Origin: Coriobacteriaceae bacterium
GTDB taxonomy: Bacteria; Actinomycetota; Coriobacteriia; Coriobacteriales; Eggerthellaceae
Reading direction: 5' to 3'
DNA length: 64,000 nucleotides
NCBI GenBank assembly: GCA_015062685.1
Contig: SUUE01000002.1
Span: forward strand, 221,112 to 285,111
Shown: piece after piece, positions 34,944 to 43,868 of the stretch
How the letters are laid out: every line of letters begins with the position of its first letter
How positions within the stretch are numbered: the stretch's first letter is position 1
Notes under the pieces: generated by a model
Database searches by the model: none
The model's input: only the letters and a program-made list of their open reading frames with translations
What the model was told of the DNA's origin: nothing
Position numbers and translations under genes: made by a program

Positions 34944-35423
34944 ATGAAGCAAGGAATACATCCCGACTACATGGAGTGCACGGTCACGTGCAGCTGCGGC
35001 AACACGTTCACCACGCGTGCCACGAAGCCCGAGCTGCGCGTCGAGATCTGCAACGCCTGCCACCCGTTCTACACGGGCCAGCAGAAGTTCGTTGACACCG
35101 GCGGACGCGTGCAGCGCTTTGCCGACAAGTTCGGCTCCGCAACCGATCTGGTTGCCGCCCGCGAGGCCGACCGCAAGGCCAAGCGCGCTGCCGAGGTTGC
35201 TGCTGCTGAGGAGAAGCGCAAGGCCGAGAAGGAGGCCAAGGCCGCTGCCAAGGCCAAGCGCGCCGAGGAGTTCGCCAAGAAGGCTGCCGAGCAGGCCGAG
35301 AAGGAGGCCGCCGCTGCCGCCAAGGCTGAGGCTGAGGCCGAGGCCGCCGAGGTCGCAGAGGCCACCGAGGCCGCTGCCGCCGAGGTTGCTGCAGAGGAAG
35401 CCACCGAGGCTGCCGCTGAATAA
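34944..35423 (+). CDS. rpmE: 50S ribosomal protein L31, zinc type, with long Ala/Glu/Lys tail
   Basis: The first ~70 of 159 residues are L31 with the zinc cysteines ([20 protein letters not shown]) and [11 protein letters not shown]. From about residue 72 on, a highly charged helix-forming extension made almost only of Ala, Glu and Lys more than doubles the protein. The base L31 is certain; the tail is probably a long surface helix or coiled coil of unknown use. It has its own terminator. Confidence 0.95.
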   Translation: MKQGIHPDYMECTVTCSCGNTFTTRATKPELRVEICNACHPFYTGQQKFVDTGGRVQRFADKFGSATDLVAAREADRKAKRAAEVAAAEEKRKAEKEAKAAAKAKRAEEFAKKAAEQAEKEAAAAAKAEAEAEAAEVAEATEAAAAEVAAEEATEAAAE

Positions 35424-35445
35424 GCACACCAGGTAAGCGTGTAAG

Positions 35446-35480
35446 GAGGCCCCGGGCATTGCCCGGGGCCTCTTGCTTTG
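35446..35480 (+). terminator. Terminator of rpmE
   Basis: Perfect 13-bp stem GAGGCCCCGGGCA/TGCCCGGGGCCTC followed by TTGCTTTG. Confidence 0.88.
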
Positions 35481-35527
35481 CGGAGCGTTTCGCCATCTCA
35501 TGCATCGGGCACGTCAACCGTGCTCGA

Positions 35528-35550
35528 GGACGCGCAGAGCGCGCCCCTAC
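35528..35550. repeat. Dispersed repeat family A copy
   Basis: GGACGCGCAGAGCGCGCCC then CTAC; one base different from the copies at 1796 and 30064. Confidence 0.75.
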
Positions 35551-35586
35551 GGGCAACCTCGACCGGTAAGGGCGTGCCCGTTGCCG

Positions 35587-35660
35587 AAACTACGCGCAAC
35601 CCCCGATTTGGTGCATTTCGGCCTCGCCGAGTGCACGAGATCGGGGGTTGCGCGTAGTTT
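35587..35660. repeat. Hairpin repeat, family D copy 1
   Basis: Arms 35587-35615 and 35632-35660 (29 bp, three mismatches) with core CGCAACCCCCGAT and GTGCA at the loop side. Confidence 0.85.
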
Positions 35661-35752
35661 TGAGCGCGACACGGCGGCACTTCTCGCTCCGGCTTCCACG
35701 AAACACCTGGTCACAGATTCGCGTAAAACCGCCGACTCAATCCCGTTCCCGA

Positions 35753-35828
35753 AAAAGTGCACGCAACCCCCGATCTCGTGCATCCGAGGGGTGCGAAATG
35801 CATGAGATCGGGGGTCGCGCGCACTTTT
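35753..35828. repeat. Hairpin repeat, family D copy 2
   Basis: Arms 35753-35782 and 35799-35828 (30 bp, three mismatches). It shares the CAACCCCCGATC and CGTGCA core with copy 1, while the outer ends (AAAAGTGCACG versus AAACTACGCG) differ but stay complementary to their own partner. Confidence 0.85.
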
Positions 35829-35891
35829 GCCGCAGGCAAACAAAGGAGGCGGAGGGCCGTCCCGCGCATCGGGATCGTCCACCGCCCGCGC

Positions 35892-35914
35892 GAGCACGCG
35901 GGGCGCGCCCCTAC
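35892..35914. repeat. Dispersed repeat family A copy overlapping a stop codon
   Basis: GAGCACGCGGGGCGCGCCCC then TAC. The CTA at its end provides the stop codon of the methyltransferase gene on the minus strand. Confidence 0.65.
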
Positions 35915-36774
35915 AGGGGGTGCCAGGCAATGAACGCCCAGGTGACCTTGCGGTCCTCGGAAAGGTGGAAACCCCGCTCGTCATGCACGAGGTTCGCCTC
36001 GAGCCAAGGCTTCATGCGCCCGGGCACGGCAGCGATCTCCCCCTCCGGCACCATGCCCGCCACGGCCTCCTGCACGATGCGAGCGAACCCTGCGCACGCA
36101 TCATCGAACGTGTCGAAGAGCTCCATGCGCAGGCTCGGGATGTACGCGACTTCGGGGTTGACGCCCTCGGACGCCAGGATGTTGAACGCGTAGAGGAAAT
36201 CGCGCCCGAGCCGATGCTCGAAGCCGGCCGCCTCGAGCAAGCGCTCGTCCACGCGGGGCGAAGGCCCGCAGGGAAGCGTGAGGCACACGCGGCGCCTCGC
36301 AACACGGTCGAGCTTGCGCAACGACTCGCGCAGATCGCTCGTCGCGATGGACCGCGATGCGAGGGCGACGTCGACGCTCTTCTCCCCCAGCCCGCACGCC
36401 TCCCAGTCGTCGCTCCAGCTCATGAGATGCGTCTCGACGCCGTTCACGCCGAGCGCGCGCTGGTCGGCGAGCATCACGTCCATCATGCCCTGGGAGAAGT
36501 CGCAGGCGATGACCCTATTGCCCGCTTGCGCGAGCGGCGTCGCGAGCGCGCCGGTGCCGCACCCCATGTCGAGCACGGTCTCCCCTTCCCGCACCCCCGC
36601 GAGCTCGAGGAACCGCGCGACGTAACCTTCCTGCGACCCGTGCTTCACGGGAAAGCTCTTGGCCTTGGCATCCCAAACCGCAGGATCATCCGCACGCTGC
36701 CTCGCAACTTGCAACCGCTTCCATTCCTCGTTCCAATCAGTGGTAGCCAACAACGAAGTGAACGCCTCTGTCAT
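35911..36774 (-). CDS. Class I SAM-dependent methyltransferase
   Basis: 287 residues with motif I VLDMGCGTGALATPLAQ, motif II-like VIACDFSQGMMDVM and a Trp-rich N-terminus (TDWNEEWKRLQ). The substrate is not identifiable; the RDFLYAFNILASEG segment points to small-molecule rather than DNA methylation, weakly. It is alone in its direction, diverging from thyX across a large palindrome. Confidence 0.8.
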   Translation of the reverse strand: MTEAFTSLLATTDWNEEWKRLQVARQRADDPAVWDAKAKSFPVKHGSQEGYVARFLELAGVREGETVLDMGCGTGALATPLAQAGNRVIACDFSQGMMDVMLADQRALGVNGVETHLMSWSDDWEACGLGEKSVDVALASRSIATSDLRESLRKLDRVARRRVCLTLPCGPSPRVDERLLEAAGFEHRLGRDFLYAFNILASEGVNPEVAYIPSLRMELFDTFDDACAGFARIVQEAVAGMVPEGEIAAVPGRMKPWLEANLVHDERGFHLSEDRKVTWAFIAWHPL

Positions 36775-36842
36775 TTTCTCCCTTTCGCCCAGACCCGCAC
36801 GTACTACTGATTCCCCACCATTATACTTTCCAAAGAAGGTTA

Positions 36843-37039
36843 GGCTCCTTGGTCCAGCGGTTTGCCCCGGCGCGCACGCGCGGCCTTTTGAGGCTGCGAC
36901 AAGCGAAGGCGAAGCGGGAGCGAGGACTGTCCGAGCGCCCGAAGGGCGCGAGTTCCGCAGCTGCTTCGCCGCAGCGCGGAGCGCTTAGCCTCAAGTGGCC
37001 GCGCGTGCGCGCCGGGGCAAACCGCTGGACCAAGGAGCC
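36843..37039. repeat. 197-bp giant palindrome between methyltransferase and thyX
   Basis: Arms 36843-36895 and 36988-37039. The outer 43 bp (starting GGCTCCTTGGTCCAGCGG) are a perfect inverted repeat, then 8 more pairs after two mismatches. Inside are two further hairpins: GGCGAAGC/GCTTCGCC, and GCGCCC with loop GAA and GGGCGC. The right arm ends 32 bp before the thyX start codon, so a transcript started upstream would carry a very stable leader structure. Confidence 0.9.
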
Positions 37040-37070
37040 GTACCCGCTGAACGCAAATGAGGGAGGCCAC

Positions 37071-37751
37071 ATGCAAGTAGAACTTCTCTATCACACGCCC
37101 GATCCCGAGCGCGCAGTCGCAACCGCGGCTCGCCTGTGCTATGCGCCGGTCGGCGCTTCGGAGCTCATGGAATCGCTCTCCGAAGAGCGCATCCACAAGG
37201 TGCTTACCACCATCTTGGGAAGCGGCCACCTTTCCACTCTCGAGCACGCCAGCTACACGTTCGCCATCGACGGCGTGTCGCGCGCGCTCACGCACCAGCT
37301 GGTGCGCCACCGCCTGGCGTCGTTCAACCAGCAGAGCCAGCGCTACGTCAAGTTCGCCGACGGCCTGGACGTCATAAAGCCGGAGACCATTTCCTCTAAC
37401 GAGGAGGCGAGCCGCCTGTTCGACGAGATGGTCGAGAAGACCATCGAGACCTACCAGGCGTTCCTGGACGCCGGCGTGCCCGCCGAGGACGCGCGCTACA
37501 TCCTGCCGAACGCCGCCGAGACGAAGATCGTCGTGACCATGAACATCCGCGAACTGCTGCACTTCTTCAACCTGCGCTGCTGCAACCGCGCGCAATGGGA
37601 GATCCGCGAGCTGGCATGGCGCATGCTCGAGCTCGTGAAGCCCACCGCGCCGTTCATCTTCATGGACGCGGGCCCGAGCTGCGTGCGCGGCGCGTGCGCC
37701 GAGGGCAAGATGACCTGCGGCAACCCCTACCCCCGCGTCAAGCGCGACTAA
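37071..37751 (+). CDS. thyX: Flavin-dependent thymidylate synthase
   Basis: Makes dTMP from dUMP with methylene-folate and reduced FAD; replaces ThyA in many anaerobes. 226 residues with the ThyX signature RHRLASFNQQSQRY (RHRxxSxNxxSxR) and ILGSGHLSTLEHASYTF. GGGAGG lies 5 nt before the ATG. The C-terminal CCNRAQWEIRELAW motif is typical. A PAP2 gene follows by 11 nt. Confidence 0.96.
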   Translation: MQVELLYHTPDPERAVATAARLCYAPVGASELMESLSEERIHKVLTTILGSGHLSTLEHASYTFAIDGVSRALTHQLVRHRLASFNQQSQRYVKFADGLDVIKPETISSNEEASRLFDEMVEKTIETYQAFLDAGVPAEDARYILPNAAETKIVVTMNIRELLHFFNLRCCNRAQWEIRELAWRMLELVKPTAPFIFMDAGPSCVRGACAEGKMTCGNPYPRVKRD

Positions 37752-37762
37752 CAGCGAAAAGC

Positions 37763-38263
37763 ATGAAGGACTACGCGGGCTGGTACGAGCGGATCTCCGC
37801 GCCGTTTCGCGGCAGAGCCGCCATGGCCGTCATCAACGTGCTCGACCGCGGGCTCGTTGCCGTCATCGCCGCCGTGTACCTGGCAGTGCTCGCCTTCCTG
37901 GCAATCAACGGAGACGCGCGGGCTATCCGCCTCGCGATCGTGCCAGCCCTCGCCTTCGCGTTCGTGACATTCCTGCGCGCTCGCATCGACGAGCCGCGGC
38001 CCTACGAATCTTTCCCTATCGACCCCATCATCCACAAGGACACGCGGGGGCGCTCGATGCCCTCGCGCCACATCGCGAGCGCCGTGGTCATCGCCTGCGC
38101 CTTGGCATGGTTGAACGCGGCCGGGGGAATCGCGGCGTTCTGCGCCTGCGCGGCCGTGGCGTTCACCCGCATCGTCGGTGGCGTGCACTATCCGCGCGAC
38201 GTGTTCGCGGCCGCAGCCATATCAGCCGCCTTCGGCATTGTCGGGTTCTTGCTGATACCGTGA
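37763..38263 (+). CDS. PAP2-type membrane phosphatase
   Basis: 166 residues with several membrane helices and the three lipid-phosphatase motifs: RARIDEPRP, PSRHIASA and TRIVGGVHYPRDV. The first motif has Arg where Lys is usual. Possibly an undecaprenyl-diphosphate phosphatase that recycles the carrier made by UppS; the family has other substrates. It shares a transcript with thyX (11-nt gap). Confidence 0.85.
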   Translation: MKDYAGWYERISAPFRGRAAMAVINVLDRGLVAVIAAVYLAVLAFLAINGDARAIRLAIVPALAFAFVTFLRARIDEPRPYESFPIDPIIHKDTRGRSMPSRHIASAVVIACALAWLNAAGGIAAFCACAAVAFTRIVGGVHYPRDVFAAAAISAAFGIVGFLLIP

Positions 38264-38288
38264 TCGCAACGCGCCGGGAGCGGCACCG

Positions 38289-38906
38289 TTACTCCCATTG
38301 CTTCAAAACGCCCGTGGCCCAATCGGCATCCACGACCGAGGGCTGCACGTCGGTGAAGGAATCGGCGATGCCCTGGTACACATGCGCGGGGATGGTGGTC
38401 TCGGAACTGCCCGTTGGGGCGACGAATTCCACGATGATGCCACCGTCCTCGTCGAGCGCGCCGTAGAGCACGCGCGCGTCCCTGGACACCTCGCCCGTGC
38501 TCACGAGACGGTTCGCGAGGGCCCGTTTCGCCACCTCGACGGCTCGGTCGTCCAACCCGTCGCGTAGCAGCGCGGCCTTTTCACGCAAGCTGTCGCGGGA
38601 ATCCACGATGCGCACGTAATATCCGGCAGGCTTGTCCTCCTCCAGGTCGGCGAGCACGCCGTCGGCGCGCGCAGGGTCGGCCACGTACATGACGAGGGCT
38701 TTCCTCGTGGCGTCCTCGTACAGGCAATCGTGGTTCAGATCGGCGATGTTGCCGCACTCGGGGCATTCGTATTGGAAGAGGAATCCGTCGATGAGCCACT
38801 GGGCCTCATCGGGGCTTTCCGCATTGTTCACGCGCGTCCAGATTTCAGCCTCACCTGCAGTTTTACATTTGGGGCACGTCACATTAACAGTCATGGAATC
38901 GCTCAT
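38289..38906 (-). CDS. CpXC-domain (zinc-ribbon) protein
   Basis: 205 residues. The N-terminal VTCPKCKTAGEAEIWTRVN and the later FQYECPECGN form the CpXC zinc module. The remainder is acidic and unrecognised. Function unknown. GGAAAGGG precedes the ATG at 38906. Alone between two plus-strand genes. Confidence 0.75.
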   Translation of the reverse strand: MSDSMTVNVTCPKCKTAGEAEIWTRVNNAESPDEAQWLIDGFLFQYECPECGNIADLNHDCLYEDATRKALVMYVADPARADGVLADLEEDKPAGYYVRIVDSRDSLREKAALLRDGLDDRAVEVAKRALANRLVSTGEVSRDARVLYGALDEDGGIIVEFVAPTGSSETTIPAHVYQGIADSFTDVQPSVVDADWATGVLKQWE

Positions 38907-39058
38907 GCATGACCCTTTCCATTCAGCTGATGATTGATTTGCCGACGATTCGCACCGACGGCTCGATTTGCTTGCCGTTTCCCTAGATTGTAAGCAATTA
39001 CAAGATATGATGGGCGAAACTATGGCGAATGGCGCAGATGCGCCAGAGAGGAGCGATG

Positions 39059-39493
39059 ATGGCACCCGAAGAGAATCATTCACCCGCGCAGGGCACGTGG
39101 GAAGGGCCGTTCCTGCCCGAGAGCTACGTTGCCGCGCGCGAGATTCTCGAGGCAGATCGTCAACGCGTATCCGATGAAATCAAGGCAGTGCGAAAGCGCC
39201 GGGCATACGTGGTGATGGCCATCGCCGCCGTGTGGGTTGCCTGCTCGGTTGCTCTCGCGATGGCGAACCCCGAGCTGATGCTCGTCGCCGAAATAGGGTG
39301 GATAGCCGTCATCGCCTTCGCCGTGTTCTGGATGATCCCCGCCATCGCCGCGACGTCCAACGCCGAAGACCTTTTCGGCCAATACGCCGCCCAGCTCGAA
39401 AAGCTGGAAGCCGCACGGGTTCCGATGCCCGAACCGTCGTGCATGGAGGACTTGGTTGCGGCGCTCGATTTCGTGAGTATTCCCTCGAAATAA
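39059..39493 (+). CDS. Small membrane protein of unknown function
   Basis: 144 residues from the ATG at 39059 (GAGAGGAGC before it). Two transmembrane helices (about residues 50-70 and 75-95) lie between soluble ends. No family recognised. It lies 212 bp before the formate dehydrogenase operon and has no visible link to it. Confidence 0.65.
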   Translation: MAPEENHSPAQGTWEGPFLPESYVAAREILEADRQRVSDEIKAVRKRRAYVVMAIAAVWVACSVALAMANPELMLVAEIGWIAVIAFAVFWMIPAIAATSNAEDLFGQYAAQLEKLEAARVPMPEPSCMEDLVAALDFVSIPSK

Positions 39494-39626
39494 CAAGGTC
39501 AAGGCGCAAACTAGGCAACTGGGCCAACCTCAGCGCAACCGCTCACCAGGTTTTTAGCTCGCAGCAAATAAACTGATTGAGTGTTCCTCTTGATGCAAAC
39601 CCATTTGAACTATCATGTTGCACGTT

Positions 39627-39673
39627 TGGGCTCAAGAGCCCAGTTGTTTCATGCCCTAACGGGAGAGGGCATG
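39627..39673 (+). promoter_or_regulatory. Two palindromes in the leader of the formate dehydrogenase operon
   Basis: A 16-bp palindrome TGGGCTCAAGAGCCCA (39627-39642) is followed by an 8-bp stem-loop CATGCCCT...AGGGCATG (39650-39673), ending 32 bp before fdnG. The first resembles a dimeric regulator site; the second is more like an mRNA hairpin. Just upstream, TTGATG and TATCAT with 15 nt between them could be a weak promoter. Confidence 0.45.
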
Positions 39674-39705
39674 AGAGGTTAAGAGTAGAGAGGAGAAGTT
39701 AGCTC

Positions 39706-42700
39706 ATGGAGTTAACACGCAGGGGGTTCTTCAAAGCATCTGCTTTGGCCTTTGCGGGGTCCATGGCTTATGAGCTCTCGACCCATTCGACGGCCTTCGC
39801 CATTGAGGGCGCTGCCGACGAATGGAAACTCGTTAACACCGAGGAGTACACCAACATCTGCTGCTATTGCTCTGGCGGATGCGGGCTTATCTGCTCGGTG
39901 CGCGACGGGGAGCTTATAAACCTGGAGGGCGACCCCGACCACCCCATCAACGAGGGCTGCCTATGCCCCAAGGGCGCGGCTATGTTCCAGCTGCGCAACA
40001 TCGTGGATGACAAGACAGGCGAGATCATCCACAACCCCGAGCGCCAGACCAAGCCCTTGGTCCGCCGTCCGGGCGCATCTGACTGGGAGGAGATCTCCTG
40101 GGACAAGATGATCAAGGAAATCGCGCGCCACGTTAAGGACACGCGCGATGCGACGTTCATCACCGAGGAAGACGGCGTCACGTGCAACTACACGCCGGCA
40201 ATCGGCAGCATGGGCGGTAGCCAGCAGAACTCCGAGGAGGAATACCTGATCCTCAAGACCATGCGCTCCCTGGGCGTCGTGGCCATCGACAATCAGGCGC
40301 GTGTTTGACACAGCTCCACGGTTGCCGGTCTGGCACCTTCATTCGGTCGCGGCTCGATGACGGGCCACTATTGCGACCTCAAAAACGCCGACGTCCTTTT
40401 GTCGTGCGGTTCCAACAATCTTGAGAATCACCCTGTAAGCTCCAAGTGGGTTCAGCGCGCGCTTGACGCAGGCGCCACGTGGATCGTGGTCGACCCCCGC
40501 TACACCCGCACCGCCTCTCAGGCGGACATCTACTGCCCCATCCGTTCGGGCACTGACATCGCGTTCTACGGCGGCCTCATCAACTACATCATCGAGAACC
40601 GCCTCGAACAGACCGAGTATGTCAACGAGTACACGAACGCCACGTACCTCATCAAGGATACGTACGACTTCGACCCCGAGACCGGCTTCTTCAGCGGCTG
40701 GATCGAGGAGAAGCACAAGTACGACACCAGCATGTGGGGTTACCAGATCGAGTCCGAATCCGACGGCTCCCAGCCTTGGATGAGCGCTCCCGGCGTGCCC
40801 GAATACACTCCCAAGTCGATCAAGAAGATCAAGCGCATCGAGAGCATCGACGACACGTCCAATCCGGATTACGATCATTCGGTCTGGGCCATCATGAAGA
40901 AGCACTACTCCCGCTACACGATCGATGTAGTGTGCGACATCTGTGGCATGGACGCCGAAACGCTCGAGCTGGTCTACAAGACCTATGCGTCTACCGGCGC
41001 GCCGGAGAAAGCCGGCACCATCCTTTACGCGCTCGGCCAAACTCAGCACCACTACGGCTCCGAGAACACGCGCATCATGACGCTCGTCCAGCTGCTGCTG
41101 GGCAATGCCGGCGTTGCCGGCGGCGGCGTGAACGCGCTGCGCGGCGAGCCCAACGTCCAGGGCGGCACCGACATGGCCATGCTCGTGTACGACTGGCCCG
41201 GCTACCTGAAGTGGCCGAGCGTCGAGAACACGCCGACCCTGCGCAAGTGGCTCGAAACGCAGCCGAACGCGCAAGGCTACTACGTCAACAAGCCCAAGTT
41301 CATCGTCTCCGGCCTCAAGGAGTGGTACGGCAAGAACGCTCAGGTCGAGAACGACTACGGCTACGATTGGCTGCCCAAGGTTCCGAAGAACGGCGATATC
41401 TACACGACCATCGGCACGTTCGAGCTCATGGACCAGGGCATCATGAAGGGCTATTTCGCCTGGGGCCAGAACCCGGCGGTATCCGACCCGAACGCCAAAT
41501 TCAACCGCAACGCCATGTGCAACCTCGACTGGCTCGTTGTAGCCGACTGGGTTGTCACGGCGACGGCTTCGTTCTGGGATGCGCCCGACATGCAAGACCG
41601 CAAGAAGGACATCAAGACCGAGGTCTACTTCATGCCCGCGGCGCTCATCTACGAGAAGTCCGGCACGATCCTCAACTCCGGCCGCTGGATGCAGTGGCGC
41701 CAGAAGGCCGTCGAGCCGGTGGACCAGGCCAAGCCCGACTACGAGATGTGCGACATGCTGTGGCGCGAGATCGTGAACCTGTACCAGGACGAAGGCGGCG
41801 CATGCCCCGAGGCCATCCTGAACGTCAAGTGGGACTACTACGTTGACGGCAAGATCGACCCGCGTCCTGTTGCGTGGGCCCTCAACGGCTACAAGATCGA
41901 CGACTCCACCAACCTCGGTGCTGCAGCCCCCGAGCTGCTCGACAGCTTCACGGGCCTTGCAGCCGACGGTACGACGGCGAACGCCATCTGGATCTACGGC
42001 GGCTTCTACGCCAACAACGCCGACCCCTACGATCCGTCGATCCAGCGCATTTCGCGCCGCCACACCAACGAGAAGACGGGCCAGCTCGTTCCAGACAAGG
42101 ATCCGGGCGGTCTGGGCCTCTACCCGAACTGGGCGTTCAGCTGGCCGGCGAACCGCCGCGTCATCTACAACCGCGCATCGGCTGACGCGAACGGCAAGCC
42201 TTGGAACCCCAACCGCGTGCTCGTGGAGTGGACCGGCGAGACGTGGATCCGCAACGACGTGCCCGACTTTGCCTGGGGCACCGTCGACGCGCCGAACCCG
42301 CCCGAGAAGTGTACGGCCTTCTTCATGAAGGACGAGGAGCACGCGAACTTCGTGACCACCGGCATGAAGGACGCCCCGCTGCCCGAGCACTACGAGCCGT
42401 TCGAGACGCCCGTCGAGAAGAACCTGCTCAACGGTTCGATCAACTCGCCGATGATCAAGTTCGCCGACAACGAGTCCGTCAAGAAGGGCGATCGCAAGCA
42501 GTACCCGATCGTCGCGACCACCTACTCCATCACCGAGCATTGGCAGACTGGCGCCCAGACGCGCATGTGCCCCGTGCTCGACGAGATCCAGCCGCGCCAG
42601 TACATCGAGATCTCCGAGCAGCTGGCCAAGGAGAAGGGCATCGCCAACGGCGACGACGTCATCGTCTTCAACAACCGCTCGTCGGTTAAGGTGAGCGCGC

Positions 42701-42894
42701 TCGTGACCAAGCGCATTCAGCCCCTGAAGGTTCATGGCGAGACGGTGCACCTCATCGGCATGCTCCACCATTGGGACTGGACGAACCGCTACAGCAAGGG
42801 CGAGGTCGTGAACGAGCTCACGCCCAACGTCGGCGATCCGAACAGCTACATTCCGGAATACAAGGCGTTCCTCGTGGACGTCAAGAAGGCATAA
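39706..42894 (+). CDS. fdnG: Formate dehydrogenase-N type alpha subunit, selenocysteine-containing
   Basis: Catalytic Mo(W)-bis-MGD subunit oxidising formate to CO2. The 1062 residues have a twin-arginine signal (LTRRGFFKASALAF), so the enzyme faces the outside. A 4Fe-4S motif (CCYCSGGCGLIC, fourth Cys in INEGCLCPKG) follows. The UGA at 40306-40308 is selenocysteine 201 in DNQARV-Sec-HSSTVAGLAPSFGRGSM. This matches the E. coli FdnG context, and a SECIS hairpin follows the UGA. Automated calls may split this gene into two at the UGA; it is one gene. Transcribed with fdnH and fdnI. Confidence 0.96.
40306..40345 (+). promoter_or_regulatory. SECIS element and UGA selenocysteine codon of fdnG
   Basis: The UGA is followed about 12 nt later by CGGTTGCCGGTCTGGCACC, a stem with a bulged T and loop GGTCT. 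This is nearly the E. coli fdhF/fdnG SECIS (CGGTTGCAGGTCTGCACC). The stem differs at one C/G pair that remains complementary. SelB binds such a loop. Confidence 0.92.
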
Positions 42895-42911
42895 GGGAGG
42901 AGGGATAAGCT

Positions 42912-43868
42912 ATGGCAACTATTCAACACGAATACGACCGCAAGCACCTGGACGAGCGCAACGAGTACAAGGCGAGCACGAAGGCCATCCTGTTCGATTC
43001 GTCTCGTTGCTCTGGCTGCAAGGCCTGCATGGTTGCTTGCAAGACCTGGAACCAGCTTCCCTCGCCCACGGCGACGAACTCGCAACCGTGGTATGCATCG
43101 CTGCAGTGCCCGTACGACCTCGGTTCGAACACGCGACTGACCATCACCTTCAGGGAGATGGAGTCCACGAACCCCGGTCGTCCCATTGACTGGGCCATCG
43201 GCCGCCGCGCCTGCATGCACTGCACCGACGCGGCCTGCGTCACGGTGTGCCCGACGGGAGCGCTGTTCTACGACGAGGAGACCGGCATGGTCTCCCACAA
43301 TGCGGAGAAGTGCATCGGCTGCTCCTATTGCCGCGGCGCTTGCCCGTTCGACGTCCCGCGCCACACTGGTAGCGACGACCTGTCGGGCGTCAACATCCGC
43401 ATCAACAAGTGCACGGGCTGCGTGGACCGCATCAAGCACGGCATGGACCCCGCTTGCGTCACCACCTGCCAGCCCGGCGCGCTGACCTTCGGCGACCGCG
43501 ACGAGATGATCGCAATTGCCGAGAAGCGCGTGGAGGTGCTCAAGGCAAAGGGCTTCGACAAGGCGCGCGTCTACGGCGCGACCGAGATGGGCGGCACGCA
43601 CGTCATCTACGTGCTGAAGTACGATATCGCCGGCTACGAGCTGCCCGAGAACCCGGGCATCAGCTGGATGACGACGGCTTCCGAGATCATGAAGCCCGTG
43701 CTCGGCATCGGCTTCATCGCGCTCATCGCCGGCCTTGGCGGCTGCCTGCTCTCCGGTGTTGGTTACAAGCGTGACGAGCTTCGTTACGACGAGGTGAACC
43801 ATGACGTTATCAACGTCGAGACCGGAGAGGTAGTCAAGCACATCGACAAAGAGGCAGGTGAGCGATAA
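42912..43868 (+). CDS. fdnH: Formate dehydrogenase iron-sulfur beta subunit
   Basis: 318 residues with four 4Fe-4S motifs: CSGCKACMVACKTW, CMHCTDAACVTVCPTG, CIGCSYCRGACPFD and CTGCVDRIKHGMDPACVTTC. These carry electrons from FdnG to the membrane cytochrome. One C-terminal transmembrane helix (about residues 255-280) anchors it. It overlaps fdnI by one base. Confidence 0.95.
   Translation: MATIQHEYDRKHLDERNEYKASTKAILFDSSRCSGCKACMVACKTWNQLPSPTATNSQPWYASLQCPYDLGSNTRLTITFREMESTNPGRPIDWAIGRRACMHCTDAACVTVCPTGALFYDEETGMVSHNAEKCIGCSYCRGACPFDVPRHTGSDDLSGVNIRINKCTGCVDRIKHGMDPACVTTCQPGALTFGDRDEMIAIAEKRVEVLKAKGFDKARVYGATEMGGTHVIYVLKYDIAGYELPENPGISWMTTASEIMKPVLGIGFIALIAGLGGCLLSGVGYKRDELRYDEVNHDVINVETGEVVKHIDKEAGER

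Larger units (their letters stand above)
35481..35910. other. 430-bp non-coding region with family A and D repeats
   Basis: No gene. Two family A copies (35528-35550 and 35892-35914) bracket two related hairpins of family D. Confidence 0.7.

Noticed and set aside
16511-35828. CRISPR array from the repeated elements
   Set aside because: The repeats are not evenly spaced, are palindromic or scattered, and no cas genes are present.
36843-37039. Insertion sequence or transposase remnant
   Set aside because: The palindrome interior has no open frame of useful length and no target duplication could be identified; it is reported as a palindrome instead.
40306-40308. fdnG as a pseudogene or two genes split by a stop
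   Set aside because: The UGA sits exactly at the FDH selenocysteine position, is followed by a SECIS hairpin, and the full Sec machinery is nearby.
40339-42771. 810-codon minus-strand frame over fdnG
   Set aside because: Shadow of fdnG with no protein-like features.
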